Shown: piece by piece, positions 22,501 to 33,589 of the stretch
Position numbering within the stretch: the stretch's first letter is position 1
Layout: each line of letters opens with the position of its first letter
Assembly (NCBI GenBank): GCA_025093985.1
Contig: JACAAK010000003.1
Location: 310,001 to 374,000, forward strand
Length of the DNA stretch: 64,000 bases
Origin: Calvatia gigantea
Lineage: Eukaryota; Basidiomycota; Agaricomycetes; Agaricales; Lycoperdaceae
Direction: 5' to 3'
Translations under genes and position numbers: made by a program
Notes under the pieces: generated by a model
Seen by the model: only the letters and a program-made list of their open reading frames with translations
Databases searched by the model: none
What the model was told of the DNA's origin: nothing

Positions 22501-23885
22501 CATTAAAATCCCTCGAAATCGCTTCGACCAACGGCAAAGCCCGACGAATAGGATACGGCGATAACTTGAGTTTACGATTCACATGCCCAAAAATCAACTG
22601 CAAACTCTCCTGCACCTTCTCCAACTCCGTCGCGCTCAACAACTCGTTCAGAGGAAAATCCTTCATGAGTTGATTATACTTATGCACCAAGTCCGTGGCA
22701 TCCTTTAACCCTGTATCCGCGATAAAACTAACAGTCGCGTGAAACCTTTTTGCGTTCCTTAAGGAATCCATAACCATGTTGACTTGTTCGGAACGGAGTT
22801 GGAGTTCGATGTTTTCGAGGGCGCGTTCGAGGGAGAGCCAGAAGTTGATTTCTTGGGAGGCTGTGCCAGAGGAGACGTCCCGGGTGAGTTTTGTGACGGA
22901 TTGGATGGATTTGATCCAGGAGTTTACGTGGGCGTGGAGGGTGTTGAGGAAGGAGGAGTCGGTGAGGAGTTTGGGGGGGATGTGGGAGATGTTGGGGCGG
23001 ACGCCGGCGGTTTGGGCCTGTCAATTTGTGGTGAGTAAGAAGGGGGAACTTGGAAATGTGACGTTTAAGTAAAACGTACTTGTTCGACTGCCCGTTGGAT
23101 GACGGGGTGGATGATGAGATGTGTTTCGGGGATTTCGACATTTTGTTGGAGATGGAGTAGTGAAAGCTCGAGTTCGGCGAATTTTTTCTTCGTCATTGGA
23201 ATACCTGTAAAAAAAAAAAAAAGCATGTATGTTAATCAGAACGCGCTCAACCTGATAATATATAGCAGATAACAAACCCATTTTCGTGTCTCCACCATCC
23301 TTCCCTCCACCACGCGAACCAACAAACGCATCAAACCACGGTTTCACACCACAACTAACAACAGCATGCAGACTCTCATAAGGCGTCTCATCACCCGCAA
23401 AGAGATTCAAGAAATGCAGCTGAGAAGCGAGGGGCGTGAGTGGATCGAGGGTCGGACTACGCTTGATAAGAGCAAGCGTCGTGACATGTGAAGGATGATA
23501 CGTGAGATGCGGTGTAAAGTGATACGTATACATCGGCGGTGACTCGTCTATAAACCTAGCACATTCAGCACTTCCACCCACACACAAAAAAAGAATAACA
23601 CATTTTTTTTTTTTCTTAAAAGAATTTGTTCACTTAACACGCACCGTCTGATTCTTCTTTTGTTTTTACAACGTATACCACGCCTCCGGACTCGGTAGCA
23701 AAACGTGAGACGCGTTCATCGAACTCGTTATCGAAGAGCGTATCGAGGTCTGCAGGGTCTGCACCTATGACAGGGGGGAGAAGCGCCAGGAGGTATTTAC
23801 GGAAGATATCTGGGTCGAAAGACGTTGGTGGCTCGACGGAATCGCCGTTCATTGAGCCATTTGTGTGCACGGACGCATCCATCAT
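19527..23885 (-). CDS. Cytoplasmic dynein heavy chain, tail region only (multi-exon, C-terminally truncated)
   Basis: About 12 exons, starting ATG at 23885 ([20 protein letters not shown]). Supported introns include about 23206-23277 (acceptor TACAG before GTATTCCAATG), 23022-23082, 21840-21893 and about 21709-21760; the exons join in frame. The protein, about 1,080 residues, matches the DHC_N1 tail: [19 protein letters not shown], the PFDAFVG-type GRGGGK block, [36 protein letters not shown], and [17 protein letters not shown]. This part dimerises and binds intermediate and light intermediate chains. A glycine-rich insert lies at about 21325-21385. Full-length heavy chains are about 4,000 residues or more; here the frame ends after LEHQSIEG with eight new residues, so the linker, AAA+ ring and stalk are absent. 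No internal stop was seen. Confidence 0.85.
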
Positions 23886-24599
23886 CGGATTCTACAGGGC
23901 GCAGGGCACAGGTAGCGGCAGGGGTGGGTCGTTTAGCGGGGGTAAAGGTAGGTGTTTTGCTGAAAATGGGTAACTGGGTTGTCGTGGCCGAGTCGTGAGA
24001 AATCTGTGTTCGTGAGTGGACGCTTGTTGATACACGTTAATCCGAGGAGATGAGGGTATGGAGGGTGTGTGGTGTGACGGTGTCAGCGAGGACTGAGAGT
24101 GCTCTCTGCTAAACTTTGTTGTCGTCGTCCGTCGTTTAGTTGCCTTACGCGGTCAAGCACACATAACTTGTCATGAAGCGTGACAACGTCACGTGCTCAT
24201 CCCAAGGGACGTTCCTCAACCCAAGTTGAAGAAGTCCAGAAGGACTCCTCCAAACCGTGCAGAATCAGTGGAAACTGAATTCGTTTTTTTTTCCAAGACT
24301 CATTTCATTCACCGTACAGAAATCAGCTTCAAAGCGTTTTTCACACCCCTTGCTGCACCTTCTCGACAGAACTTTCCATTCTTGAAATATCCACCACACA
24401 CGGAACTCAACCAACTGACATGCTGTTAAATCAAACGTCTACTAGTACCACAGCCTCATGCACTGCCTGCAGGCCGCTATGTATAAAACCTGCGCTCAAT
24501 GCGTTCAAGTAACTCTATCATCCACGAACTACTCTCACCTCCTCCCCACCTCTGCTCGCTCCCTTCCTGTCTGTAGAGACAAAAAACATTCTGTCCGTC
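23886..24599. promoter_or_regulatory. Divergent promoter region between the dynein-tail gene and the 24600 gene
   Basis: Shared upstream region of two outward-facing genes. It has a perfect 6-bp inverted repeat with a 3-bp spacer (CGTGAC AAC GTCACG, 24179-24193) that overlaps a CACGTG E-box at 24190-24195, a site for bHLH regulators. Regulation is inferred only from these motifs. Confidence 0.45.
24482..24488 (+). promoter_or_regulatory. TATA box upstream of the 24600 gene
   Basis: TATAAAA 112 bp before the ATG at 24600, followed by a C/T-rich leader typical of fungal 5' untranslated regions. Confidence 0.6.
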
Positions 24600-24968
24600 A
24601 TGGAAGACCGCCCAGATGATACCTGCCTCACCGCTGAAACGCCCATGACTCTGTCGAAATCCTTCGCTGTTATCCTACACATTCCTTGGGCCACTGCTCT
24701 GCTCCCTGAGATCATGATGGGGGAGGAACCTTCGCCCACCCTTACACATCCCTTGAGGATAACCCGCTCTCCAAATGGGAGTGGTCCGTTTTCAGGCACC
24801 ACCTTGTGGGGTCTGGTACGCGGTAGTGAATCAGAAGAATCGGTGCACATCGTCGAGCGGTACGAAATTCACCCTACCCGGGTATATATCACTGTAACCA
24901 CCGGAAAACCTGATCTCACTTTCCATGGGTTTTTTGTAGGGATCGCCACAGAGACCTCAGCCCACTAA
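24600..24968 (+). CDS. Hypothetical protein, 122 residues
   Basis: A single open exon with an ATG in good context (GTCATGG) and a TATA box at a sensible distance. The protein is mixed acidic and hydrophobic (SFAVILHIPWATALLPEIMMGEE, then a beta-rich half ending in VYITVTTGKPDLTFHGFFVG). No signal peptide, membrane segment or known motif is clear. The antisense frame at 24518-24850 is a shadow. I do not recognise the family; it may be a lineage-specific gene. Confidence 0.5.
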   Translation: MEDRPDDTCLTAETPMTLSKSFAVILHIPWATALLPEIMMGEEPSPTLTHPLRITRSPNGSGPFSGTTLWGLVRGSESEESVHIVERYEIHPTRVYITVTTGKPDLTFHGFFVGIATETSAH

Positions 24969-25104
24969 GTACAACAATTCAGACATTGTTATGGAACCCG
25001 TATTACTGAAAAAAAAAAATTCTTTCCTTTTTTCTTTCTTTCTCAGGTTTCGCAGAGTCAGATGTCTTGAAATGGGGCATGTTTCGCTTTAGCCCAATCC
25101 TTCC

Positions 25105-25611
25105 GTGATCTCTCGCTCATCCCTCGGGAATCCGGGTCACTTGGGTCGGTCGGTCAGGCCAACACCCCGAAGCAACCGTTCTACACCTCCCTCCAACGCT
25201 GGAATATGTCTCGCATTGAAGTTGCCGATATATTTGGCTCACTTCTTCGACGTTTTTCGCGGACCAATCACCAAGGTACAGACCAACTTGCCACTGCAAA
25301 TATCACCTCGAACTACAACAACTATCAATTCACCTTGAACCCATCACTCCTCCATCCAACCAACACAATACCGAATGCCCACCTCAGTACGAATATCCTG
25401 GCAATGGAGACCCAGACGAAGACGAAATAACGACTCCCAAACGCGCGGGGCATGGTGGTCTCGTGCTAACAACCCCCCAGCGAATACAAACACTGATGAT
25501 GGTAATCGAAACGTCAGACCTCCTACAGAATCACGAAATGGCACAAACCCTCGATCGGGTCGGCCCGTGAAACGCATGCTCGACTCTTTGGAGGGTGATT
25601 GGAGTTTTTGA
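25105..25611 (+). CDS. Small arginine-rich protein family, member R1
   Basis: Two frames (25105-25338 and 25375-25611) probably belong to one spliced gene, but I cannot place the intron with certainty. The C-terminal part is rich in R, N and T (WRPRRRRNNDSQTR) and ends SRNGTNPRSGRPVKRMLDS then EGDWSF and a stop. The same ending occurs in R2 at 26633 and, in degraded form, in R3 at 33307, with the stop at the same aligned position in R1 and R2. That shared end is the best evidence for a real coding frame. A nuclear location is possible from the basic run. Function unknown. Confidence 0.45.
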
Positions 25612-26142
25612 CGCAATAGACGATTTTTTGTTACCTTCTATTGATTTGTTTTTTTTTTTTGTATATCAACCCTGTACTATTACCAATGCGGAAATGCAGT
25701 TATCAAATCTCACTGTACACGCTCAATTATCCAGGTTATTCGGAACTTTATTGAAGTGATCCTCCCTATCACAGCGGCATCAAGCTTCAGGGTCACAACA
25801 ACTTCCCATAACCACCCAAACGACACACAGTCGATATGAGCCGTATTCGTCGACCGCGATAGAGCCAACACGGTGACATATTAGACCCCGAGGCTATATC
25901 CCCCCACTCACACCTTTCGTCCCGAAATAACTCTTCACCACGCACAGGATTTGATCGACAGTAGGCTGTCAAATAAGACTTCCATCTCTACTTTGTGTTT
26001 CTAAGCTAACCAGCCCAACTAACTATCCGTACACTCCAGGCTATGCCCTCTCACCGACTTTTCTGATCTCCAAAAACCCGAGCCAGACAAAGCTCCGCAA
26101 ATCCTCTTCAAATTGAACACCTGTCACTACCTCCAACATGGC

Positions 26143-26150
26143 TATAAAAA
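26143..26150 (+). promoter_or_regulatory. TATA box of the R2 gene
   Basis: TATAAAAA 85 bp before the ATG at 26228. Confidence 0.55.
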
Positions 26151-26179
26151 CTAGAGACTTCCTATACTAGAGCGTAATT

Positions 26180-26217
26180 CCACCACCACCACCACCACCA
26201 CCACCACCACCACCACC
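26180..26217 (+). repeat. (CCA)n microsatellite in the R2 leader
   Basis: About 12 uninterrupted CCA triplets, ending just before AAAGCACAATG, the R2 start. It lies in the presumed 5' untranslated region, between TATA box and ATG. Confidence 0.9.
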
Positions 26218-26227
26218 CAAAAGCACA

Positions 26228-26633
26228 ATGACGCCCCAAAGTCCACTTCAGCGTCGAGACCAGTATTTCCCCGACCATGGAGGCACCTCCTCTGCTAGGT
26301 CCGGGCGAATACGAATAACCACCGTCAACCGCCTATCCTCGATTGTAAATGTGCTTGGCTTCCCTCTCCTTCATTGCCAGAATGTGGCTACCATGGAGGG
26401 GGAAAGCAAAACGGAGGCGAGCGGACAGATCTGATTTAGAGGCTCCCAAAGCTTCGTGGTCTCGTCCTACCTATAGTGTAGAGACACTGCATGTGGCCAC
26501 TGGTGCGGGCACTGGTGATGGAAACTCCTGCCCTGGTTCTGTGCCTTCTCGGAAATCACGAAATGGGATTGAATCCCGTCGAAAGGGCAAATCTGTGAGG
26601 TTTGACTTGTTAGATAGTGATTGTGGCTTTTGA
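26228..26633 (+). CDS. Small arginine-rich protein family, member R2
   Basis: ATG at 26228 (MTPQSPLQRRDQYFPDHGG), aligned with the ATG of R3 at 32868. A likely intron runs from GTAAATGTGC (about 26346) to TTGCCAG (about 26380), which would carry translation into the basic second half (WRGKAKRRRADR), though I cannot prove the frame. The end (SRKSRNGIESRRKGKSVRF, then DLLDSDCGF and stop) matches R1. TATA box and CCA repeat upstream fit an expressed gene. No known domain. The homology to R3 continues past the stop through the 3' flank to about 26840, where mobile-element DNA begins. Confidence 0.5.
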
Positions 26634-26839
26634 CGTCACAGGGGGGGATTTATTCTCTCATGTTTTGGTTTTTCTGGCATTTTGCTTTTTTATTTTATTT
26701 TAATTTTCTGTTATCTTTTTTTTTTTGTTGATATCCGGGGCTCTGTATTACGTTCATTCACTGTGTACTATTATCACATAGGGCCCGAAGCCATTAAATT
26801 ATACTGTGTGTGCTTAAAGATCTAGGTCACCTAGATATC

Positions 26840-27411
26840 TGTTTTAAATGATCAATCAGAGGAACAGCTCTTCCCAGTCACAAAAACCGTAAATAAGGGT
26901 TGTCCAACTTTGGTTCCAACAGAAGGCAGAAATCTGGCAGTAATCAGGAATGAGCATGTCAGCATTTGTCTAGTGTTCTCAGCCTTGACCAAAACACTAT
27001 AGGGAGCAGGGACAGGCAAATAGGAGGGAATCTGCTCAACAAAGGCATTGGAATGTGTTTTTGGAGGTTGGTAGGATAAGAGAGTTCAAGGATGCCAGGA
27101 GGTGTGGTAGTTCTATTCAAGTCATCACATTATTCCAAGGTAGAGGTGATGTCAGTGTTAAACTCTGCAATTCTATCCTGCAACAAGCAAGCCTACTGCT
27201 AGGGTGTGGTAGTCTAGAACTAACTAAGCATCTAAAGCCCCTTGGCTGGGTAGAGTCTACATGATAAATCATTGAATGATGTGAAGCTGTTTTGTGTGAG
27301 TTTCAGTGGTGTCATCACATAATACATGATCATGATAATCCCAGGAAATCCAAGAACAATTCCTCTCAATGTCAATCATGTGCAGTTGATGAGAACTGTT
27401 TCAAATGACCA
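26840..27411. other. AT-rich repeat-type DNA, left edge of the mobile-element block
   Basis: CpG almost disappears from here on. No intact frame. It looks like decayed retroelement sequence, but I could not identify the family. Confidence 0.4.
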
Positions 27412-27779
27412 TGTTGTTGGGGTCAATTATGGAACCAGGGCTATGGTCCTTTCAACTGAAACTTAGCCCCTGGGGTGTTGTGATTTCCACCATTCCTATC
27501 ACATCTCTGTACTCATCTTGGTTCTGCTCCACCTTGTACCATTTCACCTATTATTGTCCCAGTGATCTCCAAGTATTGACTTGTGTAACTACCATACCTT
27601 TGTCATTGGATGTTTTATGTAGTTAACTCCATCCATTCAACTGGATGTCTCTTGTATTTAAGCATACACACATCCCCCTGTATTTGGTATGCTTAACCAC
27701 CTCATTCTCCTCCCCTTATTCACCCTCAAGTCTTAGCCTAAGTTGCAACCTGAGGTATACTCAGACTAAGGTTGTAACA
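27412..27779 (+). repeat. Probable 5' LTR of Gypsy G1 copy a
   Basis: Candidate from TGTTGTTGG to GTTGTAACA, with a TATA-like TATTTAAG near 27654 and followed two bases later by a TGG-type primer site. The right end is well supported by the primer site and the Gag start downstream; the left end is a guess, since no partner LTR is in the window. Confidence 0.5.
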
Positions 27780-27781
27780 TT

Positions 27782-27795
27782 TGGTTAAGTGTCCC
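27782..27795 (+). other. G1 primer-binding site
   Basis: TGGTTAAGTGTCCC, two bases (TT) after the LTR end, the same TT-TGG spacing as in G0. The tRNA is not assigned. Confidence 0.5.
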
Positions 27796-27860
27796 TACCT
27801 CACCTTGCAAGGAGAAGGCTGCAATAGGCCTGAACAAACAACAAACCTAGGAGCCAGTAT

Positions 27861-29578
27861 ATGAGCTTGAACCCAGATGAATACAGAGAACTGAATCTCA
27901 AAGTTACAGATGATGAGTCAGAAACCTCAGATAAAGAAGAAACAGGGAACCCTGAAGTACCTGTAGAACCAGCCAAACACAATGAACCCAGGGACTATAC
28001 ACAAGGAGCAAACCCAACAGGAGAAGAAGAAGTAATATCAGAACTTCTAAATGAACTTGACTTAGCAGAAGAAGAGTTAAGACATCTAGAAAACCCAACA
28101 CAGGAACAGGAGAAATCAGAATCAGATGAATCAAGCTCAGATGAAACCAACTCAACAGAAACAGAGCCAGAAATGACAGACAATACCATAGCCACTGCAC
28201 CAGCACCTGTTGAGAGAATAAGTTGACATCCCAATATAATTCTCACTACCTAAGCATGTAGGCATCAGTGGTGGAGGATAGTTGTGTTCATCTGGGAGAC
28301 AGTCCAGTAGGAGAGATGCATAGTAGTGGACATAGTCCTGCTTATACCAGCATACTCAGAGAGTCTTGAGGAGAGGGGAAGTGATGCTTAGAGAAGCTAG
28401 TGTAGAGTAAAGAAGACATAGTGTTTTAGCCCAAAGGCATAGCCAGAGAGGCCTACATACTACAATGCTACATAGGGTTTATATACTAAAGTCCCTGGTC
28501 TGTGCACTCTAAGCCCTTATACAGGTGAGGTCTAACTACCAGTAGCATAATGTGAGCATACTGTGTATGTCCACATGTACTAGAAGGTTCCATGTATAGT
28601 ATTTACCTGCTACATGAAGTGCAGTATCCTATGTGCATAGTCCATTCATAGATGTCTGTTATTATTGACCCTCTGAAGGTGAAATACTTGAACCCCATTT
28701 CAGCTATAAATAGACTGAACCAACGTAGTGGTACAGAGTGAGATTCAACAGCACCTAGTGGGAAAGGCTTAGTGCCAGACCCCAGATTTTTCAATAGAAC
28801 TTGTTCCAAGTTTGATGACTGGTGAAGGGCAATGACACTCTTCATGAAGTTCAACAAGATTGCCTCAGCAGATGATAAAGCCATAGTAGTCTTAGCCAGG
28901 CTGTGAGGAGGAATGGCAGGAGCATATGCAGCCATGAAGGCACCAGCAATCCTAGAGTCTGAAGACTTAGTAGATTGGAAGATGTTCTCAAAAGAATTTA
29001 GGAAAACCTTCTCAGATGATGCATTGAACAGTAAGGTGGAATGGCAGATTGAGAAATTCAAGCAGGGAAATCAGAATATGGCTGACTACCTGATCAAATT
29101 TGAAGTCTTGAAGAACAAGGCCAAGACTGACAGTAAACATGCTATGTTCCTATTCAGGAAAAACACCCAACAGGACATTATATACATGATCACAGGATAT
29201 CTGCCCATTGCCAGACTAGACACATACTCAGAATGGAAGGAAGTGATACTTTCCATTGGACAAGGATATGAAGCATCTGAATATCAAGGAGACAAGAAAA
29301 CTAATACTGGAATCACCTATAGAGAAATGGGTGAGCTAATGGAGATAGAAAGCAGACACCACATTTTCAATGACAAGAGGAAACCAAAATACTACAACTG
29401 TGGTATTTTTGGCCACATTGCCAAGAACTGCAAGAAACCCAAAGGGTTAACATACTATAACTGTAGAAGGATGGGGCACATAGCCAAAGCCTGCAGTGTG
29501 CCCAAGAAAATACAAGTTCAAGGAGTAGAGGAAATCGATACAGAGGAGAAAAAGGATTTTTCCAAGGACTCTGAGTAG
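27861..29578 (+). pseudogene. gag: G1a Gag, split by a solo-LTR-like insertion
   Basis: The acidic N-terminus (27861-28226, rich in E, S and T) is cut off at 28226. Capsid coding resumes near 28770 (FDDW, AMTLFMKFNKIASADDKA, then the frame at 28913-29578). The end has two zinc-knuckle-like motifs (YYNCGIFGHIAKNC and YYNCRRMGHIAKAC), both with tyrosine in place of the first cysteine, so C-x2-C is lost in each. In-frame TGA codons near 28849 and 28888 suit former CGA arginines. Role in life: RNA packaging shell of a Ty3/Gypsy element. Confidence 0.8.
28227..28765 (-). repeat. Solo-LTR-like insertion in G1a Gag (E1)
   Basis: About 540 bp interrupting Gag. Its reverse complement matches 36150-36510 in the order CTGTACCACTA.GTTGGTT, CTATTTATAGCTGAAAT, GTGCACAGACCAG, TATAAA.CCCTATGTA. 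It contains a TATA motif and no coding sequence, and so looks like an LTR left after recombination. Exact ends and a target duplication are not resolved. Confidence 0.6.
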
Positions 29579-29649
29579 GTACTGCCTCAAGAGTCAAGAA
29601 GCTTGTATCTAGGATATCAGACAAATTCTACATGATTCCTCAGAAATGA

Positions 29650-30602
29650 AAGCATGAATTAAATTTAAAAGGAAAAATTCAAATGGCAAAGAAAAAATTC
29701 ATGGTGAATACAATCATAGACTCAGGATACACCACCAGCAGTATTAGCAGGAAACTGGTTGATGAAGAAAGAATCCCCACCTGGAAATTAGGATGACAAA
29801 TTCTGGTACTAAATGTGGATGGAACACCAAACCAAGGAGGAAAGGTAACAGAAATGGCTATTATCGACATGAATATCCAAGGACACAGGGAAAGAATTGA
29901 AGTCTCAGTTGTACAATTACAAGACTGAGCAGAGGTTTTTCTAGGACATGACTGGCTGGTCAAACACAATCCAGAAGTAGATTGGGATAATGGAGAAATC
30001 AAATTCACTTGATGTTCACCAGACTGCCAGTTCCCACATCAAAACATCTGCATCACAGACCAAATATGAAGTATGGCAACTACAGAAGACTTATGGGAAG
30101 AAGAAGATAAACCAAACCTGACCAAACCAGAAAATTTACCTAACTATATACAACTGTTCACATACTTGTTCAACAAAATGACATTTGACAAACTCCCAGA
30201 ATGAACCAAATGGGACCATGAAATAATCCTAACAGAAGATGTCCCAAAAGAAATAAGTGCTGGAATGTACAATATGACAGTCAAGGAACAAGATGAACTC
30301 AAAGTGTTCATTAGAGAAAACCTCAGGTCAGGACAGATAAGGCCATCAAAATCCCCATATGCAGCATCAACCTTCTTCATCTCCAAGAAAAATGGTTCCA
30401 AAAGGCTAATTCAAGACTACAGATGGCTAAACAATGTAGTAATCAAAGACAAGACCCTGCTACCAAGAATTGGTGAAGTAATTGACAAGCTGGGTAAAGC
30501 AAAATACTTCAATAAGCTGAATATCATCTGGGGATATAACAACATCAGAATCAAAGAAGAGGATGAATGGAAAGCTGTATTCCTCACCAATGAAAGACTC
30601 AA
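29650..30602 (+). pseudogene. pol: G1a protease and N-terminal RT, broken
   Basis: A plus-strand frame reads NTIIDSGYTTSSISRKLV (retropepsin-type D-S-G), then FLGHDWLVKHNPEVDW, with several TGA stops. It is followed by the RT fingers (QIRPSKSPYAASTFFISKKN, RLIQDYRWLNN, NKLNIIWGYNNIRI, EWKAVFLTNERL). The RT stops at about 30602 where unrelated host DNA begins, before the YxDD box. Stops in the protease region suit CGA-to-TGA change. Confidence 0.82.
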
Positions 30603-32601
30603 GGCAAGTCAAAAGTGGCGATCCTCGCGGAGACTATCGAGACACTCAGGGCTCGCATCATCGAGCTTGAAAACCCCGGACTCACCACTCCATCGGTTAC
30701 CCTACATGACCCCTACGGTGGCTACAAAGAGAAACGCCAGTCGCATTCTCCACCAGTACCGGAGCCTCCTCACCTCGGGCCTCATTCTCCCTTTTCCCCA
30801 ACATCAACGATATCGAGTCTCCCATCTGGTAGGCATTGGAATAAATTTGGTGCTCTCGAGGCAATGACTCCGTCCACAGGCTCGAGTGGCTCCCCTTCTC
30901 GCCAGCTGACATCAATATCCTCTGCCTCCAGCACTGAGGTATGTAAGGATTTCACCAGGGAAGGCGGCCTTTATTCATCCCATGCTCTCCAGGAGCCTCC
31001 ACGGGCACTAATACCATTTTTGTAAGCACAACCCCATGTCAGCTCAGTGCATAGCTCATTCTTTTTAGAATTGAGAAGTTTTTACCACATGCAACGGAAT
31101 CTGGGTTTTTCCTGGACATCCTTTCGTTTCATCAGTCCGCCTTGATACCACAACCGTTCGGCCACCACCTGCGCCCTACTCCCGCCCTCCTTACCACTGT
31201 CTACCTTTGGGGAGTGCACCTATCACGTCCAAGGGTACCTTCACAAGTCGACGAATCTTCTCTCCTCATCCGTGCACTGCACCATGTTGTCACAGATACT
31301 CTCGGCACCCATCCAAAACGGATATTGCACACTCTTCAGGCGGAAGTGCTACTAGTCACGTACTTCTTCCGCACAGGCCGCTTCTTGGAAGCAAAGGCGC
31401 GGCTTGGATCTTGCGTGTCGCTTGTCCTCAGTTCCCAGATGCATCGATTAAGGTCATCCCACTATCCACCACTTACTCTTTTGGGGATAAGCAACGACAT
31501 GCCAGTTTTTCCGGAGAATCTACAAAACATAACAGGGGAAGGTGAACAAATCAACGGGTTCTGGGCAGTTTTCCTCCTTCATAAAACGATCTCATTCGCT
31601 CTCGACCCGTCGGGAAGTGTTTGTGGTGCATTGGAAGCCCCAGGGCTACAGATTGATACCCCTTGGCCATTTGACAGCGCCGACTACAGGAATGTAAGTC
31701 ACCCTTGCTTCTGAAAGCGGCTATCCGGCTCAACCTCTTTCAGGGATATTTGACAAGTGAGATTCAAGGAAATAACACAGTGAAAGCCTTCCTATCAGGG
31801 CTGTCTTATAACAATCGGAATGATACTTCCCTTACGGCTTTGGCGGTGAAAGCCTCTATTTTGTGTCACAGTGCGACATACCTTACCGGACAATGGACTC
31901 CTAGTAAGCATTTGCACCAAAAAAGATAACAAGACACTCATTTACCTCAAGATATGCCGAGACGGGAAACGGAAGCTTTTACTGCATCTTTCCAATCAAT
32001 CAACCGGCTCATTGACGACTTCCGGCTCTGGGTCCCTCAACTTTCTCAATCGGGAACCAACACTGCCAACGTTCGAACCGTTCTGCTAATACATAGTCTC
32101 ATGAACGCAGCTATCATCAAGTTGCATGGGACCTTCTCTTATGCGGACCAAGGATCAAATCAAAAATGCGTCCAAGCAGCCTGTGATATGGTGAACTTCA
32201 ATGGAATCGACTTGCGCAGTCTGGGTTACGTGAACTCAGTGTATGGTGTACGTTACCAACTCCTTAAATGTCGGCGTGGGCACTAACCGTTACCACAGGT
32301 TCTATGGCAGATGGCTTGTCAAGTCTTCATCGATGAGATATCAAGACGGCAAACGCCTCAAGCTACGTGGCCAACGTCTATCAGCGAGGAAAGCCTTCGG
32401 CACAACCTGGAAATCGGCCTTCATGCACTTGCCACCTTCTCCGATGAATGCGCCTACATCCGTACGTCTTACTCATGATATTCTCTGGCGTTCAACTAAA
32501 GAAAATCAGGCTATCAGCGAATTAAAGTCGAAGAGGCTTATGCCACCGTCAACGCCGCCGCCACAGACTATCTCTCATCTGCATCCCTCACCCCATCATA
32601 G
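30603..32601 (+). pseudogene. Fungal Zn2Cys6 transcription factor, 3' part without the zinc cluster
   Basis: Six exons join in frame: 30603-31021, 31069-31693, 31744-31903, 31952-32238, 32299-32461, 32510-32601 (TAG). All introns are 47-60 bp with GT-AG ends. The start is the dimerisation coil that normally follows the zinc cluster (ILAETIETLRARIIELENP), then a S/P-rich linker, then the fungal-specific regulatory domain (RPTPALLTTVYLWGVHLS, RILHTLQAEVLLVTYFF, FWAVFLLHKTISFAL, VLWQMACQVFIDEISR). There is no stop within the exons. The cysteine cluster and start codon are missing because the sequence passes directly into the G1a RT at about 30602, in a different frame. It probably cannot bind DNA. 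The truncation is the only clear defect. Confidence 0.85.
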
Positions 32602-32867
32602 TTTTGACTGACTTTCCCCTTCCTCTTTCTATTGTGAATCCTTGAACTCTGTGTTAACCTTCCTTGTTAATTCCTTTTAGCCCACTTCCGTTCAGCTTCG
32701 AACTCGGCCCATTTCTTTCTCTCTTTCTAATGAGCGAGGAACGAGCGGATCGGCGACGGATCGATGAATGGTCGGGGTGACGAAATCTTCGGAGGGCGGA
32801 CTAATTAGTGTGAGATGCTTGTCGGGTGCCGTTCCGAAGGCAGCCGACATGCAATCTCCACAACACA

Positions 32868-33307
32868 ATGATGCCCAGAATCCACTTCGGCTTGGGGACT
32901 ACCTCTTCCACTATTGAGGCACCCCAGGATCTCAAGCAGACAACAAGTGACAGCTTAGAGACTCCTTCTTCCACGACGGAGGCACCTCCTCCGACTGAGC
33001 AAACAGCAAATGACTACCACCGGTACCCTACCCCCGTTGGCAGTCATGCATCATAGCCCACTCCTTCATTGCTGTAATCCAGTCTCCCTGGAGATGGAGA
33101 CTGAAACAGAGACAACGAGTGGACAGAGAGGACATAGGGGCTCACGTAGATTCGCGGTGGTTCTGTCCCAACCATGGTCCAGAAACACTACCAGACACTC
33201 GTGACTCTAGTAGAGACACCGGCTCCGGGCCTTCCAATCCGGGTCACAAATCGCGAAATGAAAACAAGTCCCTTCGACAGAGTAAATCTGTGAGATTGAC
33301 CCACTAG
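32868..33307 (+). pseudogene. Small arginine-rich protein family, member R3 (degraded)
   Basis: The ATG at 32868 (MMPRIHFGL) aligns with the R2 start. The end (SRNENKSLRQSKSVRLTH then stop) matches the R1/R2 ending but stops early, with the old final residues (RVIVV) after it. The middle has T-rich imperfect repeats (TTSSTIEAPQ, TPSSTTEAPP). Homology to R2 continues in the 3' flank to about 33575. Confidence 0.45.
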
Positions 33308-33589
33308 AGGGTGATTGTGGTGATTGCACTTTTTAATGTGATCGGGAGGGAAAGGCGAAAGTGCTTGTTCTCTCTCTACGAAATTATCGTTTTGGGTCTT
33401 TTTCTTACATTTCGCGTTTTTTTTCGTTCAGGTTTTTGATACCCAGGAAGTCACTTTACTGCATTTATTCACTATACTACTTACTACCACACGGGGACTC
33501 AAAGTCTGATCGAATTCGTAAGCGAGATTGTTCATGTTTAAAGCTTTAAGATCCGGGTTGCCCCTAGAGCTAACTCTATCACACCTCCT

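Noticed and set aside
27904..28206. 100-codon leucine-rich minus-strand frame resembling membrane segments
   Set aside because: Reverse complement of acidic Gag codons, which reads as leucine-rich; an artefact.
28603..29061. 152-codon minus-strand frame
   Set aside because: Antisense to G1a Gag and crossing the insertion border; not a gene.
30265..30867. RT-transcription factor fusion protein
   Set aside because: The open frame crosses the junction, but the regulator is in a different frame there, so the extension is nonsense.
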